Source: Delftia acidovorans (GTDB taxonomy: Bacteria; Pseudomonadota; Gammaproteobacteria; Burkholderiales; Burkholderiaceae_C). Taken from it: a stretch of 64,000 nt of DNA. The DNA is taken from positions 124,001 to 188,000 of the forward strand of contig JAITUC010000011.1 of NCBI GenBank assembly GCA_031286585.1, written 5' to 3'. The position numbers were made by a program, and so were the translations under genes. Below, piece after piece: positions 34,918 to 47,301 of the stretch. Under the pieces are notes generated by a model. It saw nothing but the letters and a program-made list of their open reading frames with translations, was not told where the DNA came from and made no database searches. Each line of letters begins with the position of its first letter. Positions within the stretch are counted from its first letter, which is position 1.

Positions 34918-35928
34918 ATGCCAAGCACCGACTCAGACCCCGGCTCCATCACCCGCGTACAGGGCATCGAGGTAGGCCACCACACCGATGCCCGCCGGCC
35001 CACGGGCTGCACCGTCGTGCTGGCGCGCGGCGGCGCCGTGGGGGGTTGCGATGTGCGCGGCGCCGCCCCCGGCACGCGCGAGACCGACCTGCTGCATCCC
35101 TCCAACCTGGTGCAGCAGGTGCATGCCGTCATGCTCTCGGGCGGCAGCGCCTGGGGGCTGGATGCGGCCAGCGGCGCCATGCGCTGGCTGGACGAGCAGG
35201 GCATAGGGCTGGATGTGGGCGTGGGCCGCGTGCCCATCGTGCCGGCCGCCGTGCTGTTCGACCTGGCGGTGGGCGACAGCCGCATCCGCCCGGGTGCCGA
35301 TGCCGGCCATGCGGCATGCCAGGCCGCCAGCGCCGCGCGGCCTGCCGAGGGCAATGTGGGCGCCGGCATGGGCGCCTGCGTGGGCAAGGTCTTCGGCATG
35401 GACCGCGCCATGAAGGGAGGCATTGGCACGGCCTCGCTCACCGTGCATGGCGTCACCGTGGGCGCGCTGATCGCCTGCAATGCCGTGGGCGATGTGATCG
35501 ACCCCCACAGCGGCGCGCTGCTGGCCGGCGCGCGCAGCCCCGATGGCCGCCAGCTGCACGACACCTGCCGCGCCCTGCTGCGCGGCGAAGAGCCCCGGCC
35601 GCTGCTGGCCGGCACCAACACCACCATCGGCGTGATTGCCACCGATGCACGCATCACCAAGGTCCAGGCCCAGCGCCTGGCCGTGGTGTCCCATGACGGC
35701 CTGGCACGCGCCATACGCCCCGTGCACACCATGAGCGATGGCGACACGCTGTTCGCCCTGGGCACCGGCCTGGCCGGGCACTCGCCGGGCATGCTGACCC
35801 TGTCCGCCATGGCCGCCGAGGCCGTGGCCCTGGCCACGGTGCGCGCCGTGCTGGCCGCGCAGTCGCTGACCACGGCCGAAGGGCTGGAACTGCCCTGCGC
35901 CAGGGAGCTGGCCGCCTGTCGGCCCTGA
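34918..35928 (+). CDS. P1/S58-family self-processing aminopeptidase (DmpA-like)
   Basis: A 336-residue member of the DmpA/BapA group of N-terminal nucleophile hydrolases, which cut themselves to make the active site and act on beta- or D-amino-acid peptides. MLSGGSAWGLDAA and EGNVGAGMGACVGK are family motifs, and the self-cleavage region reads LLAGTNTTIGVIATDA, with a Thr taking the place of the Ser nucleophile of DmpA. No signal peptide is seen, so it is cytoplasmic. It has its own short upstream region and converges on the monooxygenase gene. Confidence 0.85.
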   Translation: MPSTDSDPGSITRVQGIEVGHHTDARRPTGCTVVLARGGAVGGCDVRGAAPGTRETDLLHPSNLVQQVHAVMLSGGSAWGLDAASGAMRWLDEQGIGLDVGVGRVPIVPAAVLFDLAVGDSRIRPGADAGHAACQAASAARPAEGNVGAGMGACVGKVFGMDRAMKGGIGTASLTVHGVTVGALIACNAVGDVIDPHSGALLAGARSPDGRQLHDTCRALLRGEEPRPLLAGTNTTIGVIATDARITKVQAQRLAVVSHDGLARAIRPVHTMSDGDTLFALGTGLAGHSPGMLTLSAMAAEAVALATVRAVLAAQSLTTAEGLELPCARELAACRP

Positions 35929-35934
35929 CCGGGC

Positions 35935-37080
35935 TCAGGCCTGCAGCGCAACCGCCCAGGCGTCGTAGCCATAGACGCCATCGGCATTGCCACCGGCGCG
36001 CAGCCAGTTGTTGCCGCGCGAGCCGATCTGGATCTCGCTGGTGCGCTGCATGCGCATGGCCTGGTAGCGCGCCAGGGCCTCGGCCACCCGCTGCGGACCC
36101 GGGGCGGCATCCAGGTTGCGGGCCAGCACCACGGCGTCTTCGATGGCCATGCCTGCGCCCTGGGCCATGAAGGGCATCATCGGGTGGCAGGCATCGCCCA
36201 GCAGCGTGATGCGGTCCTGCGACCAGGTCGGCAGGGGATCGCGCTCGTACAGCGCGGTCTTGAGCACGCCATCGCAGGCGTCGAGCAGCGCCCGGGCATC
36301 GGGATGGAAATCGGCGTAGAAGCCGCGCAACTCCTCGACGCTGCCGGGCGTGGTCCACGATTCCTCGTGCCAGGAATCCTGGGCCGTGGTGGCGAAAATG
36401 AAGGTATCGCGCCCCTGGTTCAGCGGAAAGGTCACGATCTGGCTTTGCGGCGTGGCGCCCCACCATTTGGTGAAGGCCTGGATGTCGGGCACATGGCGCA
36501 CGCGCTCGGTGGGCACCACCGCGCGGAAGGCCACCACACCCGTGAAGCGCGGGCTCTCGGCACCGAACAGGGCCGCGCGCACCACGGAGTGGATGCCGTC
36601 CGCGCCGATGAGTGCATCCAGCCCCGCCACTTCGCTGCCGTCGGTGAAGGTGATGTCCACGCCTTGCCCCGTCTGCGTGATCCGGCTGGCACGCTTGCCC
36701 AGCTGCACCTGGTGCAGCGGAAAGGCATCGGCCAGCGCGGCCAGCAGATCGGCGCGGTGGATGGTCAACTGCGGGGCACCGTACTTGCGCTCGGCCTCGT
36801 CACCCATGGTCAGGCGCGAGGTTTCCTCGCCCGTGTCCCAGTTGCGGCTGATGCGGTGCGTGGGCCGTGCGGCGCTGGCGCGCACGGCGGCGGCAATGTC
36901 GGCCCCCAGGCCATCGAGGGCGCGCACGGCATTGGGCGTGAGGTTGATGTCCGCGCCCACGCGCAGGAACTGCCGGCTTTGCTCGAACACCCGTACTTCA
37001 TGCCCGGCCTGGTGCAGCGCATTGGCTGCCGCCAATCCGCCAATGCCTGCTCCGACGATGCCTATCCTCAAACGCGCCAT
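35935..37080 (-). CDS. FAD-dependent aromatic monooxygenase, NicC-like
   Basis: A 381-residue class-A flavoprotein hydroxylase. It has the dinucleotide fold GIVGAGIGGLAAA at the N-terminus, the DG motif in LIGADGIHSVVR and the GD motif in LLGDACHPMMPFMAQGAGMAIEDA. Segments such as KWWG, ATTAQDSWHEESW and the C-terminal VYGYDAW resemble 6-hydroxynicotinate 3-monooxygenase (NicC) more than salicylate hydroxylase. Start at 37080 gives MARLRIGIVGAG directly; the longer frame from 37140 is unlikely. No other nicotinate-pathway gene lies nearby, so the substrate is uncertain. Confidence 0.8.
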   Translation of the reverse strand: MARLRIGIVGAGIGGLAAANALHQAGHEVRVFEQSRQFLRVGADINLTPNAVRALDGLGADIAAAVRASAARPTHRISRNWDTGEETSRLTMGDEAERKYGAPQLTIHRADLLAALADAFPLHQVQLGKRASRITQTGQGVDITFTDGSEVAGLDALIGADGIHSVVRAALFGAESPRFTGVVAFRAVVPTERVRHVPDIQAFTKWWGATPQSQIVTFPLNQGRDTFIFATTAQDSWHEESWTTPGSVEELRGFYADFHPDARALLDACDGVLKTALYERDPLPTWSQDRITLLGDACHPMMPFMAQGAGMAIEDAVVLARNLDAAPGPQRVAEALARYQAMRMQRTSEIQIGSRGNNWLRAGGNADGVYGYDAWAVALQA

Positions 37081-37299
37081 GATTCCTATCTCCTGCTGGT
37101 GGGATCTATCCGGTGACGCGCACCGTGATCCGGAGCGCACCGATGCAGGACATTGTCTTTTTGACAGCCCTCAGGCCTCAACCTCCGCAAGGCCCGAATT
37201 GGGCACGATTCGTCCCCATCGGCGCCGGCGCATGTCCGGCAGGTGGGTGTTGGAGAGGCAAAGGTGGGGTAGACAGGTTCGGCAGGCGTGGCAGGCGCC

Positions 37300-39894
37300 T
37301 CAATCCACCCGCCGCAGCTGCCCTTGCGCCAGCAGCTTGTCGCGCATGCGGCGCGTCATGGACTGGGTGCTGCCATCGGTGGCGGTGAACAGGAACAGCG
37401 TCTGCTGCGGGCTGACCCAGGTCAGCTGGGTGCGGATGCACTGCCGGGCGTTGGACAGTTCCACCCAGGTGCCCAGCGCCCAGTCCTCCGACACCACGGG
37501 AACCACAGGCGGCGGTGGCTCCAGGGGCAGCGCGGGCTCGGCGGGCGTCCGGGCTGTTTCCCCACCGGCCGTCGCAGCCTGCGCGGCCAGCGCCCCCAAC
37601 CCCGCAAAGGCCGGCGGCGCTTGTGAAGCCGGGGCCGCCGGCAGCTCATCCTGCAGCGCCTCGGGCAGTTCCAGGTCCTGCGCGGTCGGCGCTCCGATAT
37701 CGTCCGCCATCGGCTGCAGCCCATCGAGCGGCACCGGCAGCGAGGCCGCCACGCCAAACAATGACTGCGGCAGGCGGGCCGCCAGGGACCCGGGTGTTGT
37801 CTGGCCAGGCGTTGCCGCACCCGCCGAGGAAGACAGGGACGCCAGCACCGAGTCCGACCCGTAGATGGTGGGCGGCACGGAGTCCAGATAAATGTCCACG
37901 CTCTCTATGGGCTGGCGGACCACGCCGGCATCCAGCGCATCCTGGTGCAGGCCTGCCAGGCGCGCGGCAAAGGCCTGGATTTCCTCTTCCGTGCGTCCCA
38001 CGCTGCGCAGGCCGGCGCGCAGCCGTGCCTGCAGCCGGGGCGCAAGCGCCACCAGGCGGTCGGTATCCCGGCCCGCGTGCGCAGACACGCTCCACAGCAG
38101 GCTGGGCACCAGGGCCAGATAGCCGCCGGGGTCCCGGGCCTCGCTGCCGTCCACGGGTTCCTGGACGCTGGCGATCACTTCGGCCCAGGGCCCCGTGGCG
38201 AATTCCAGAATGTCATCAGGCACGCCCTGGGCGCTGGGCAGGCGCCGGATGGCTGCTGCAATCTGCTCGGCCCTGGGCATGGCGGTTTCGGGCCAGCGCG
38301 GGTCCGCGCCCCGCCCTTCCACATGCCTGAGCGCAGCCGACACAGGCCCGGTCACCGTGCCACCTTCCGGCACTTCGCCAGGGCCCACGGGCTGCATGCC
38401 GCTGCCGCCCCAACCGTCGCGCAGCTGCTGCAGCACCGTGGCAAAGGCCGACGCATCGGCTCGCTGCAGGGCCACCAGCCGCAGGGCGGCGGATTCGGCC
38501 ACCTGCAGGAATTGACCGTAGCCAGGCGCGGATTCACTGTCGAACCACAGGCTGCGTGCCGTCAGCTCATCGAGCAGTTGGCGCGCGGGGTGGCTGCGGT
38601 CCTCGAAAAATCGCGGGTCCTGGACCACCAGCTGCTGCAGCAGCGGCTCCAGGCGCCCCACGGTGCGCTGCACGGAAGGCAGCAGGCGCGTATCGGCCGC
38701 CATGAAGCGCATCATGCGCTGCAGGGTGTGCAGCGCGGCACCATCGTCGGCGCGCACGCCGGCAGCGGGTGCCTGCTGCTCCTGCGGCTGCAGGGCCTGC
38801 ATCAGCTGTTCCAGCTGGGCCGAGTGGTGCTGCACGGACTCCAGCGCCATGCAGCTCAGCGAAGTCCAGCCTTCGGGCAGCGCCGCCAGCACGGTGGGTG
38901 CCGTCTCGCTGCCCTGCCAGGCGGTGGTCTGCAGGCGGCTTGCGCCTTCCATGGCCGGCGCAAACTGGCCAGGCACGGAATAGGCGGATGGGTGGGCCAG
39001 CGCCAACATGGAAGAAGGCGCCGCAGTGGGCGCCTCGCGGTGCGAATCCATCCAGCGTGGATCGGACAGCAGGGCGGCCACCAGGCGCCGCGTCAGCTCA
39101 TCTTCCTGGGCCTGCTGGCCAAAGGAGCCATAGGCGCGGCTCTGGGCCACGGCATCGCCATAGTGGGAAGGTGCCCGCCAGCGGCTTTGCCCCGGCAGGT
39201 CGGAGTGGCGGCGGCCCGCGTCGGGCGATGGGGCCTGCACCGGCGCCAGGCCATAGGCCGCAGGCTGCACACCCTGGTCACGCAGGGATTGGGCGATATG
39301 GCCGTACTCGGACACCAGCAGCGCACCCAGGTGCTCGCGCATGAAGCCCAGCCAGCAGGCGGCGGAGCCCGGGTCCACCTCGGTGTCGTCGATCACGCGC
39401 TGCAGGGCCTGCACATAGCTGTGGGGCCGCAGCGGATTGCGTTCGGGCTGGACACGGTCCAGGCCCTGGACGGCACTGACCAGGGCGTCGAGCTCGGCCA
39501 GCGCGATCTCCACCTGGGGCGCCACATGCTGCAGCAGGCGCTGGTGGGCCAGCTGCGACTGCAGGACGGAGTCGTCCAGGAGGGAGAGGGAGGCGAAATC
39601 GGTGGCAACGGGCAAGCCAGGCACAGGCGGCCAGGCAGCAGCGGCGCCGGATTGGCCAAAGCATTCCAGCAGCGCCCGCCCATAGCCTTTGAGCATGGGC
39701 GCCCGGTGGCGGGCCAGCAGTTCCAGCGCCTCGGGGATTTCAGCGCGGCGCGGCAGGCCGGAGCCGGGCTGGTCGGCCTGCTCCATGGCATGGGCCGTGC
39801 GCTGCAGCAGCCGCAGGATCAGCGCCTCCGAGCCACGCACGGCCTGCACCAGGCAGGCTTGCAACGCGGCAACAGAAACGGGTGGAGGATTCAT
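37300..39894 (-). CDS. DUF1631 protein, unknown function
   Basis: An 864-residue soluble protein of the DUF1631 group, which is common in Beta- and Gammaproteobacteria and has no agreed role. The N-terminal third includes the conserved region around YGRALLECFGQ, FASLSLLDDSVLQSQLA and LDALVSAVQGLDRVQPERNPLRPHS (two stretches). The middle is helical and Ala/Gln-rich; the C-terminal part has GTWVELSN and TRRMRDKLLAQGQLRRVD. No signal peptide or membrane helix is visible. It lies 60 bases beyond the end of ettA on the same strand, so the two could be co-transcribed. Confidence 0.82.
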   Translation of the reverse strand: MNPPPVSVAALQACLVQAVRGSEALILRLLQRTAHAMEQADQPGSGLPRRAEIPEALELLARHRAPMLKGYGRALLECFGQSGAAAAWPPVPGLPVATDFASLSLLDDSVLQSQLAHQRLLQHVAPQVEIALAELDALVSAVQGLDRVQPERNPLRPHSYVQALQRVIDDTEVDPGSAACWLGFMREHLGALLVSEYGHIAQSLRDQGVQPAAYGLAPVQAPSPDAGRRHSDLPGQSRWRAPSHYGDAVAQSRAYGSFGQQAQEDELTRRLVAALLSDPRWMDSHREAPTAAPSSMLALAHPSAYSVPGQFAPAMEGASRLQTTAWQGSETAPTVLAALPEGWTSLSCMALESVQHHSAQLEQLMQALQPQEQQAPAAGVRADDGAALHTLQRMMRFMAADTRLLPSVQRTVGRLEPLLQQLVVQDPRFFEDRSHPARQLLDELTARSLWFDSESAPGYGQFLQVAESAALRLVALQRADASAFATVLQQLRDGWGGSGMQPVGPGEVPEGGTVTGPVSAALRHVEGRGADPRWPETAMPRAEQIAAAIRRLPSAQGVPDDILEFATGPWAEVIASVQEPVDGSEARDPGGYLALVPSLLWSVSAHAGRDTDRLVALAPRLQARLRAGLRSVGRTEEEIQAFAARLAGLHQDALDAGVVRQPIESVDIYLDSVPPTIYGSDSVLASLSSSAGAATPGQTTPGSLAARLPQSLFGVAASLPVPLDGLQPMADDIGAPTAQDLELPEALQDELPAAPASQAPPAFAGLGALAAQAATAGGETARTPAEPALPLEPPPPVVPVVSEDWALGTWVELSNARQCIRTQLTWVSPQQTLFLFTATDGSTQSMTRRMRDKLLAQGQLRRVD

Positions 39895-39954
39895 GGCCCG
39901 AAGAATACAGGCTCCAGCCCGTGCCGGAGGCGCTTTGAGGCTTGCCTTTGATGC

Positions 39955-41616
<1,662 letters not shown>

Positions 41617-41883
41617 TCTGGTCCGAGTACTTGAATCGTTGATTTCTGCAAAAACCGGGCAACAAATCGGTTGCACGCCAGCCGTGATTATCCGCGCATG
41701 CGACAATACCCTGCGTCGCGGGTTCCAGTTGCCCGTGACATCAGCATTCCAGCTGGGGACGATGGACGCTGTTTTCCAGGCTCCCGACATTGAACTTCAT
41801 CCGCCTACGACTGGTCCGGCAACCGCCCTGGTTGCCTCGACAGGCTGATACCCGGCGCCCCGGACGGGCGCATCTTTGATCAC

Positions 41884-43665
<1,782 letters not shown>

Positions 43666-43719
43666 CCTGCGCCACGACTCCTCGGCACGCCCTGCGGCAA
43701 GCCGGGGAATCCGCCAGCA

Positions 43720-43758
43720 AAAAGGGCTGCATCTCCCCGGGGCTGCAGCCCTTTTCAC
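43720..43758 (+). terminator. Intrinsic terminator of rhlE
   Basis: A perfect 12-bp inverted repeat AAAAGGGCTGCA / TGCAGCCCTTTT with a 12-base loop. The A and T ends make it able to work in both directions. Confidence 0.88.
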
Positions 43759-43904
43759 ATGGCTCAGATTGCGCATTCAGCCGACAGCGCGCCGCAAGCC
43801 TGCATGGCTATCATCCCGATAGCATTGCGGCCTGCGGCGATTGAAGGCCGCGCGCTTTTCCCGGATTTCAAAGACTCCCCCGACTGGTTCCTCAAGGCCA
43901 CGCC

Positions 43905-45662
43905 ATGACACTGCAGACCCCACACGCCACCCCTTCCAGCCAGCGCCCCGATTCGGAGCTGCCACAGGACAGGTTGCGGTGGTCGGCCCTGGCGTGCGTA
44001 GCCCTGCTTTCCGCCTGCGCCAGCACTCCGCTGCCGCCATGGCCCACCGCCTCCAAGCCCCAGGCGCCCGCCCCCGCCCGTCCAGCCCCGGCCACACCGG
44101 TGGTGCCCCAGGCCACCACGCAGCCCATCGCGCCGGCCAACAACCTGGTCCCGATGCCCTACAACGCGGCCGTGGCTGCGCGCTTTCCCGATCCAGCCAC
44201 CCGCTACGACACACCGGGCCTGGCGCCGCAGCGCAACCAGTTCACCACGACCAGCGAAGTGTCTTCCTGGCTGAACAGCCAGGCCAACAAATCCCTGGGC
44301 CGCGACACGCGCCTGGGCATCGTGCAGCCTGGAAGTTCGCAGCGCGGCAGCCCCATCCAGGCCCTGGTGGCCACGCGTGCACCCGGCATCCAGCCGTCGG
44401 CGCTCTATGACAGCCGCCGCCCCACGGTCATGCTCGTGGCCGGCCAGCACGGCGACGAGCCCGCAGGCACGGAGGCCTTGCTCATCATCGCCCGGGAACT
44501 CGCTCCCGGCGGCCTGCTGGAGCCGCTGCTGCAGCAGATCAACGTGATCCTCGTGCCGCGCGCCAATCCCGACGCCGTGGAAGCGGGCACGCGCAATGCG
44601 GCCGATGGCACCGACATCGCCCATGACCACCTGCTCCTGAACACCCCCGAGGCCAAGGCCCTGGCCACCCTGGCGCGCGACTACCGCCCGGTCGCCGTGG
44701 TGGACCTGCAGGAGTTCCCTGCCGCCAGCGTCTTCCTGCAGAAGTACCAGGCCATACAGCGCTACGACGCCCTGCTGCAGTACTCGGCCACGGCCAACCA
44801 GAATGAATTCGTGACCAAGGCTGCGCGCGAGTGGTACACGGCGCCGCTGCGCACCGCGCTGTCGCAGGCAGGCCTGAGCAGCGACTGGTACTACACCACG
44901 AGCCAGGATCTGCAGGACAAGTCCATCTCCATGGGCAGCCTCGCGCCCGATTCGCTGCGCAACGTCAGCGGGCTCAGGAACTCGGTGGGCTACCTAGTCA
45001 GCAGCCGGGGCTCGGACCTGGGCCGTGCCCACATCCAGCGGCGCGTGCACACCCTGGTCACCGCGGCCACACGCATGCTGCATTCCAGCGCCGAGCGCGC
45101 CAAGGACCTCACCCAGGTGCAGGCCTTCGTGGCCCGCGAGACTGCTTCCCTTGCCTGTCACCAGCAACTGGCCGTGGTGGCCGAGCAGACACCCGAGCAG
45201 CGCACCCTCACCATGATCCAGCCCGACACGGGCGCCGACCAGCAGGTGCGCGTGGACTGGAATGCTTCGCTGCAGCCGCGCACCACGCTGTCGCGCCCCC
45301 GCTCCTGCGGCTACTGGCTGTCCGCCAGCGCCCAGCCCGCCGTGGACAGGCTGCGCCTGCTGGGCCTGCAGGTGCTCAAGGTGGCCGAGCCCGGCCAGCT
45401 GCTGGCCGACTCGTACAACGAAGCCCGCTCGGCCACGCCCGCCAGCGGCGCCTATGCGCTCACGCGCGGCGCCGTCGAAGCGCCCGTGGGCAGCTACTAC
45501 CTGTCGATGAACCAGCCCATGGCCAATCTTGCCGCTGCGGCGCTGGAGCCCGACACGCCCTACAGCTACCTCGCACGCGGCCTGGTGCCCACGATGAGCG
45601 ACATGGCGCGCGTGATGGCGCCGCCTTCGGTGGTGTTCGAGGAAGAAGAAGACGCCGAATGA
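43905..45662 (+). CDS. M14-like zinc carboxypeptidase lipoprotein with an altered metal site
   Basis: A 585-residue exported protein with a lipobox (LLSACAS, about residue 38) and a proline-rich linker. The M14 metal motif HxxE is present as His182 and Glu185 in GQHGDEPAGTEA, followed by INVILVPRANPDA with the substrate arginine and asparagine region. The third ligand, normally a histidine in a DLHE-type motif, appears as Gln269 in VDLQEFPAASV, so zinc binding may be weakened. M14 relatives in the periplasm trim peptides or cell-wall stems. The C-terminal 150 residues hold an extra domain. ATG follows a weak ribosome-binding site. Confidence 0.8.
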   Translation: MTLQTPHATPSSQRPDSELPQDRLRWSALACVALLSACASTPLPPWPTASKPQAPAPARPAPATPVVPQATTQPIAPANNLVPMPYNAAVAARFPDPATRYDTPGLAPQRNQFTTTSEVSSWLNSQANKSLGRDTRLGIVQPGSSQRGSPIQALVATRAPGIQPSALYDSRRPTVMLVAGQHGDEPAGTEALLIIARELAPGGLLEPLLQQINVILVPRANPDAVEAGTRNAADGTDIAHDHLLLNTPEAKALATLARDYRPVAVVDLQEFPAASVFLQKYQAIQRYDALLQYSATANQNEFVTKAAREWYTAPLRTALSQAGLSSDWYYTTSQDLQDKSISMGSLAPDSLRNVSGLRNSVGYLVSSRGSDLGRAHIQRRVHTLVTAATRMLHSSAERAKDLTQVQAFVARETASLACHQQLAVVAEQTPEQRTLTMIQPDTGADQQVRVDWNASLQPRTTLSRPRSCGYWLSASAQPAVDRLRLLGLQVLKVAEPGQLLADSYNEARSATPASGAYALTRGAVEAPVGSYYLSMNQPMANLAAAALEPDTPYSYLARGLVPTMSDMARVMAPPSVVFEEEEDAE

Positions 45663-45747
45663 CGGCAAGGGCGCCAGGGCACGCCATCAAGCCCTGAGCG
45701 CCCGCCCATTGCGGGTATGATCCGCGCTGGCCCGCCAGCGGCCTTAC

Positions 45748-45824
45748 CTGCCCGTAGCTCAACCGGATAGAGCAATTGCCTTCTAAGCAATAGGTCGGGG
45801 GTTCGAGTCCCTCCGGGCAGGCCA
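45748..45824 (+). tRNA. tRNA-Arg (anticodon UCU)
   Basis: A 77-base cloverleaf with CCA encoded. The acceptor stem CTGCCCG pairs fully with CGGGCAG, with G as discriminator base. The D arm is GCTC/GAGC, the anticodon arm ATTGC-CTTCTAA-GCAAT puts TCT at positions 34-36, and the T arm GGGGG/CCCTC has one G-T pair around TTCGAGT. The gene marks the left edge of the prophage; its 3' half is a common attachment site for tyrosine-integrase phages. Confidence 0.96.
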
Positions 45825-46011
45825 GTCTTTCCCTCTGAAAGCAGCGCACCAGCCAATTCCTGGGGAACATCCAGGGAACATTTCACGCTTTTCATCTTTG
45901 CCGCCGTGTCACGACCTGCTGACACGATGCCCTCGTCACGAGGCGCCGCCGGCCAACCTTCCAAGATTTCTCGCTCATCCTTTTGCCCGACACATCGGGA
46001 CACCAAACACC

Positions 46012-46050
46012 AAGCCCCTCGGCACCTTCATTGGCGCCGAGGGGCTTTTT
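46012..46050 (+). terminator. Intrinsic terminator at the prophage left edge
   Basis: Stem AAGCCCCTCGGC / GCCGAGGGGCTT extended by CC/GG across one mismatch, with TTTTT on the plus strand. It stops rightward transcripts from the tRNA side; on the minus strand the T tract is poor, so the phage operon would end here only weakly. It may be part of the original host flank. Confidence 0.75.
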
Positions 46051-46061
46051 GCGTTTGTGGC

Positions 46062-46571
46062 TCAGGCGGCAGGGCGGTTGCTCAAGGGCCAGGGGTCCAC
46101 CAGCCCGATGATCTCGCCCATTGCATCGTGGGCCGTGCCGCCGTCCGGTGGCAGGTAGTGCTGCACCACAGAAAGCACCTCGCCCAGCACCTGCTCCGCC
46201 TTGCTGGGGTCGTTGATGCCCGCCAGCTTGTCGCGCAGCCGGAAGCCCAGCAGCGGCCAGATCTTCTGCACTGCGTTCTCGCGGGCGATGCGGCGGCCGA
46301 TGGCGGCGTCGAAGTTCTCGGGGCTGGCGCACGCGCTTTCGCCCGTCACCGTGAAGCCGTTGCGCAGGCGCAGCACGCAGAAGGTCAGCAGGCCCAGGTT
46401 CTCAGGGATGTCGCCGAAGTCCAGCGGGTTCTGTGCATCGGGATGGCGCGCGCCCTGCTCCGCTGTGAAGTAGTGCTCGCCGACGATCTCTCGCTGGATG
46501 TCATCCGGAGTGACGCGCGGCGCGGTCTTTCCCTTGGCCTGGATCTCGGCTTCGATGGATTGGTCTGTCAT
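46062..46571 (-). CDS. Phage Gp49/gp66-family protein
   Basis: A 169-residue phage protein whose core, FTAEQGARHPDAQNPLDFGD (split around the GARHP motif) and FCVLRLRNGFTVTGESACASPENFDAAIGR, matches the Gp49-like family (Sf6 gene 66 and N4 relatives). These small proteins of unknown role often carry such a NGF-TGES-C-xP-NFD signature. It is the last gene of the leftward phage operon, overlapping the upstream lipoprotein by four bases. Confidence 0.8.
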   Translation of the reverse strand: MTDQSIEAEIQAKGKTAPRVTPDDIQREIVGEHYFTAEQGARHPDAQNPLDFGDIPENLGLLTFCVLRLRNGFTVTGESACASPENFDAAIGRRIARENAVQKIWPLLGFRLRDKLAGINDPSKAEQVLGEVLSVVQHYLPPDGGTAHDAMGEIIGLVDPWPLSNRPAA

Positions 46572-46912
46572 TGGTGGCTCTCTGTGGTGGTGCCTGCGGC
46601 CGGCAGGCTCGGGGAAATGGGGCGGCGGCAGTTGGCCAGAGCCGCGACCAGCCGTGTCTCGTAGGCTTCGCGCCGCTCGATCTCTGCCTGGGCGGCTTGG
46701 GTGAATTGGTCCACCGTGGCGCCTGGGCGCAGCTGCTCCGTCGGCATGGCCGGGCGCTCGGGCTCCGGCTCATCGCATGCCACGGGCACGGGCACATTCA
46801 CGCGCTGCAGCTCGATGCGCGTCGGCGCGGTCCGGCAGCCGGCCAGGGCCAGCACGGCCGCCGCAAGCACGGGCCAACTGCTGGAATATTTCCGGGAATA
46901 AATTTCGCTCAC
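46568..46912 (-). CDS. Outer spanin-like lipoprotein (left lysis cassette)
   Basis: A 114-residue lipoprotein with signal and lipobox LAGCRT near residue 26, followed by a proline-rich stretch (RVNVPVPVACDEPEPERPAMP) and a short helical tail. Small, Pro-rich lipoproteins placed after an Rz-like gene are outer spanins (Rz1). It overlaps the inner-spanin gene by four bases. The length is at the upper end for Rz1. Confidence 0.7.
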   Translation of the reverse strand: MSEIYSRKYSSSWPVLAAAVLALAGCRTAPTRIELQRVNVPVPVACDEPEPERPAMPTEQLRPGATVDQFTQAAQAEIERREAYETRLVAALANCRRPISPSLPAAGTTTESHQ

Positions 46913-47298
46913 TTTTGCGCCCTCCCCTGCAGCCAGCTGTCCACCCGGTGCTGGGCGCTTGCGCAGGCATCGCCGGGCACGGCCGACGGCGCGGCCAGGA
47001 TCTCGTCGGCGCGTTGCTCGTGCGTCCGGGCCCGGGCTGCTGCGCTGGCTCGCGCGGCCTCGCCCTCCTTCTTGCGTCGGTCGGCCAGCTCGCGCAGGTC
47101 ATCGACAGCATCGCTGCAGGCAGCGGCTAGGTCGCGGGCGCCGTCCCGCTGCTGGGTCATCTCGCCCACGGTGGCGCGCGCGGTGGTGGCTGTGTCGCGC
47201 TGGATCAGGTAGGCCCTGGCCAGCAGAACATTGCCGAGCAGGCTGGCCAACAGCCCGAGGACAGCGGCCGCGAGCAGCTTCGGAGTTATGACTGGCAT
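46909..47298 (-). CDS. Inner spanin-like (Rz) protein (left lysis cassette)
   Basis: A 129-residue type-II membrane protein. One N-terminal helix (LLAAAVLGLLASLLGNVLLA) precedes a long charged coiled coil with two or three cysteines, the layout of Rz. It would link the inner membrane to the lipoprotein encoded next to it and disrupt the outer membrane at lysis. It starts just before the zinc-ribbon gene stop. Confidence 0.75.
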   Translation of the reverse strand: MPVITPKLLAAAVLGLLASLLGNVLLARAYLIQRDTATTARATVGEMTQQRDGARDLAAACSDAVDDLRELADRRKKEGEAARASAAARARTHEQRADEILAAPSAVPGDACASAQHRVDSWLQGRAQK

Positions 47299-47301
47299 GG
47301 T

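Noticed and set aside
34918..37080. Peptidase and NicC-like monooxygenase considered as part of a nicotinate degradation cluster
   Set aside because: The two genes converge and no other pathway gene is adjacent, so no pathway can be supported.
45860..45885. GGGAACA direct repeats after the tRNA considered as a proven attachment core
   Set aside because: The other end of the prophage is outside the window, so no matching core can be shown.
45566..46006. A minus-strand frame across the tRNA with a GGTRTPDLLLRRQLLYPVEL-type product
   Set aside because: This is the well-known false protein made by translating a tRNA gene and its flank.
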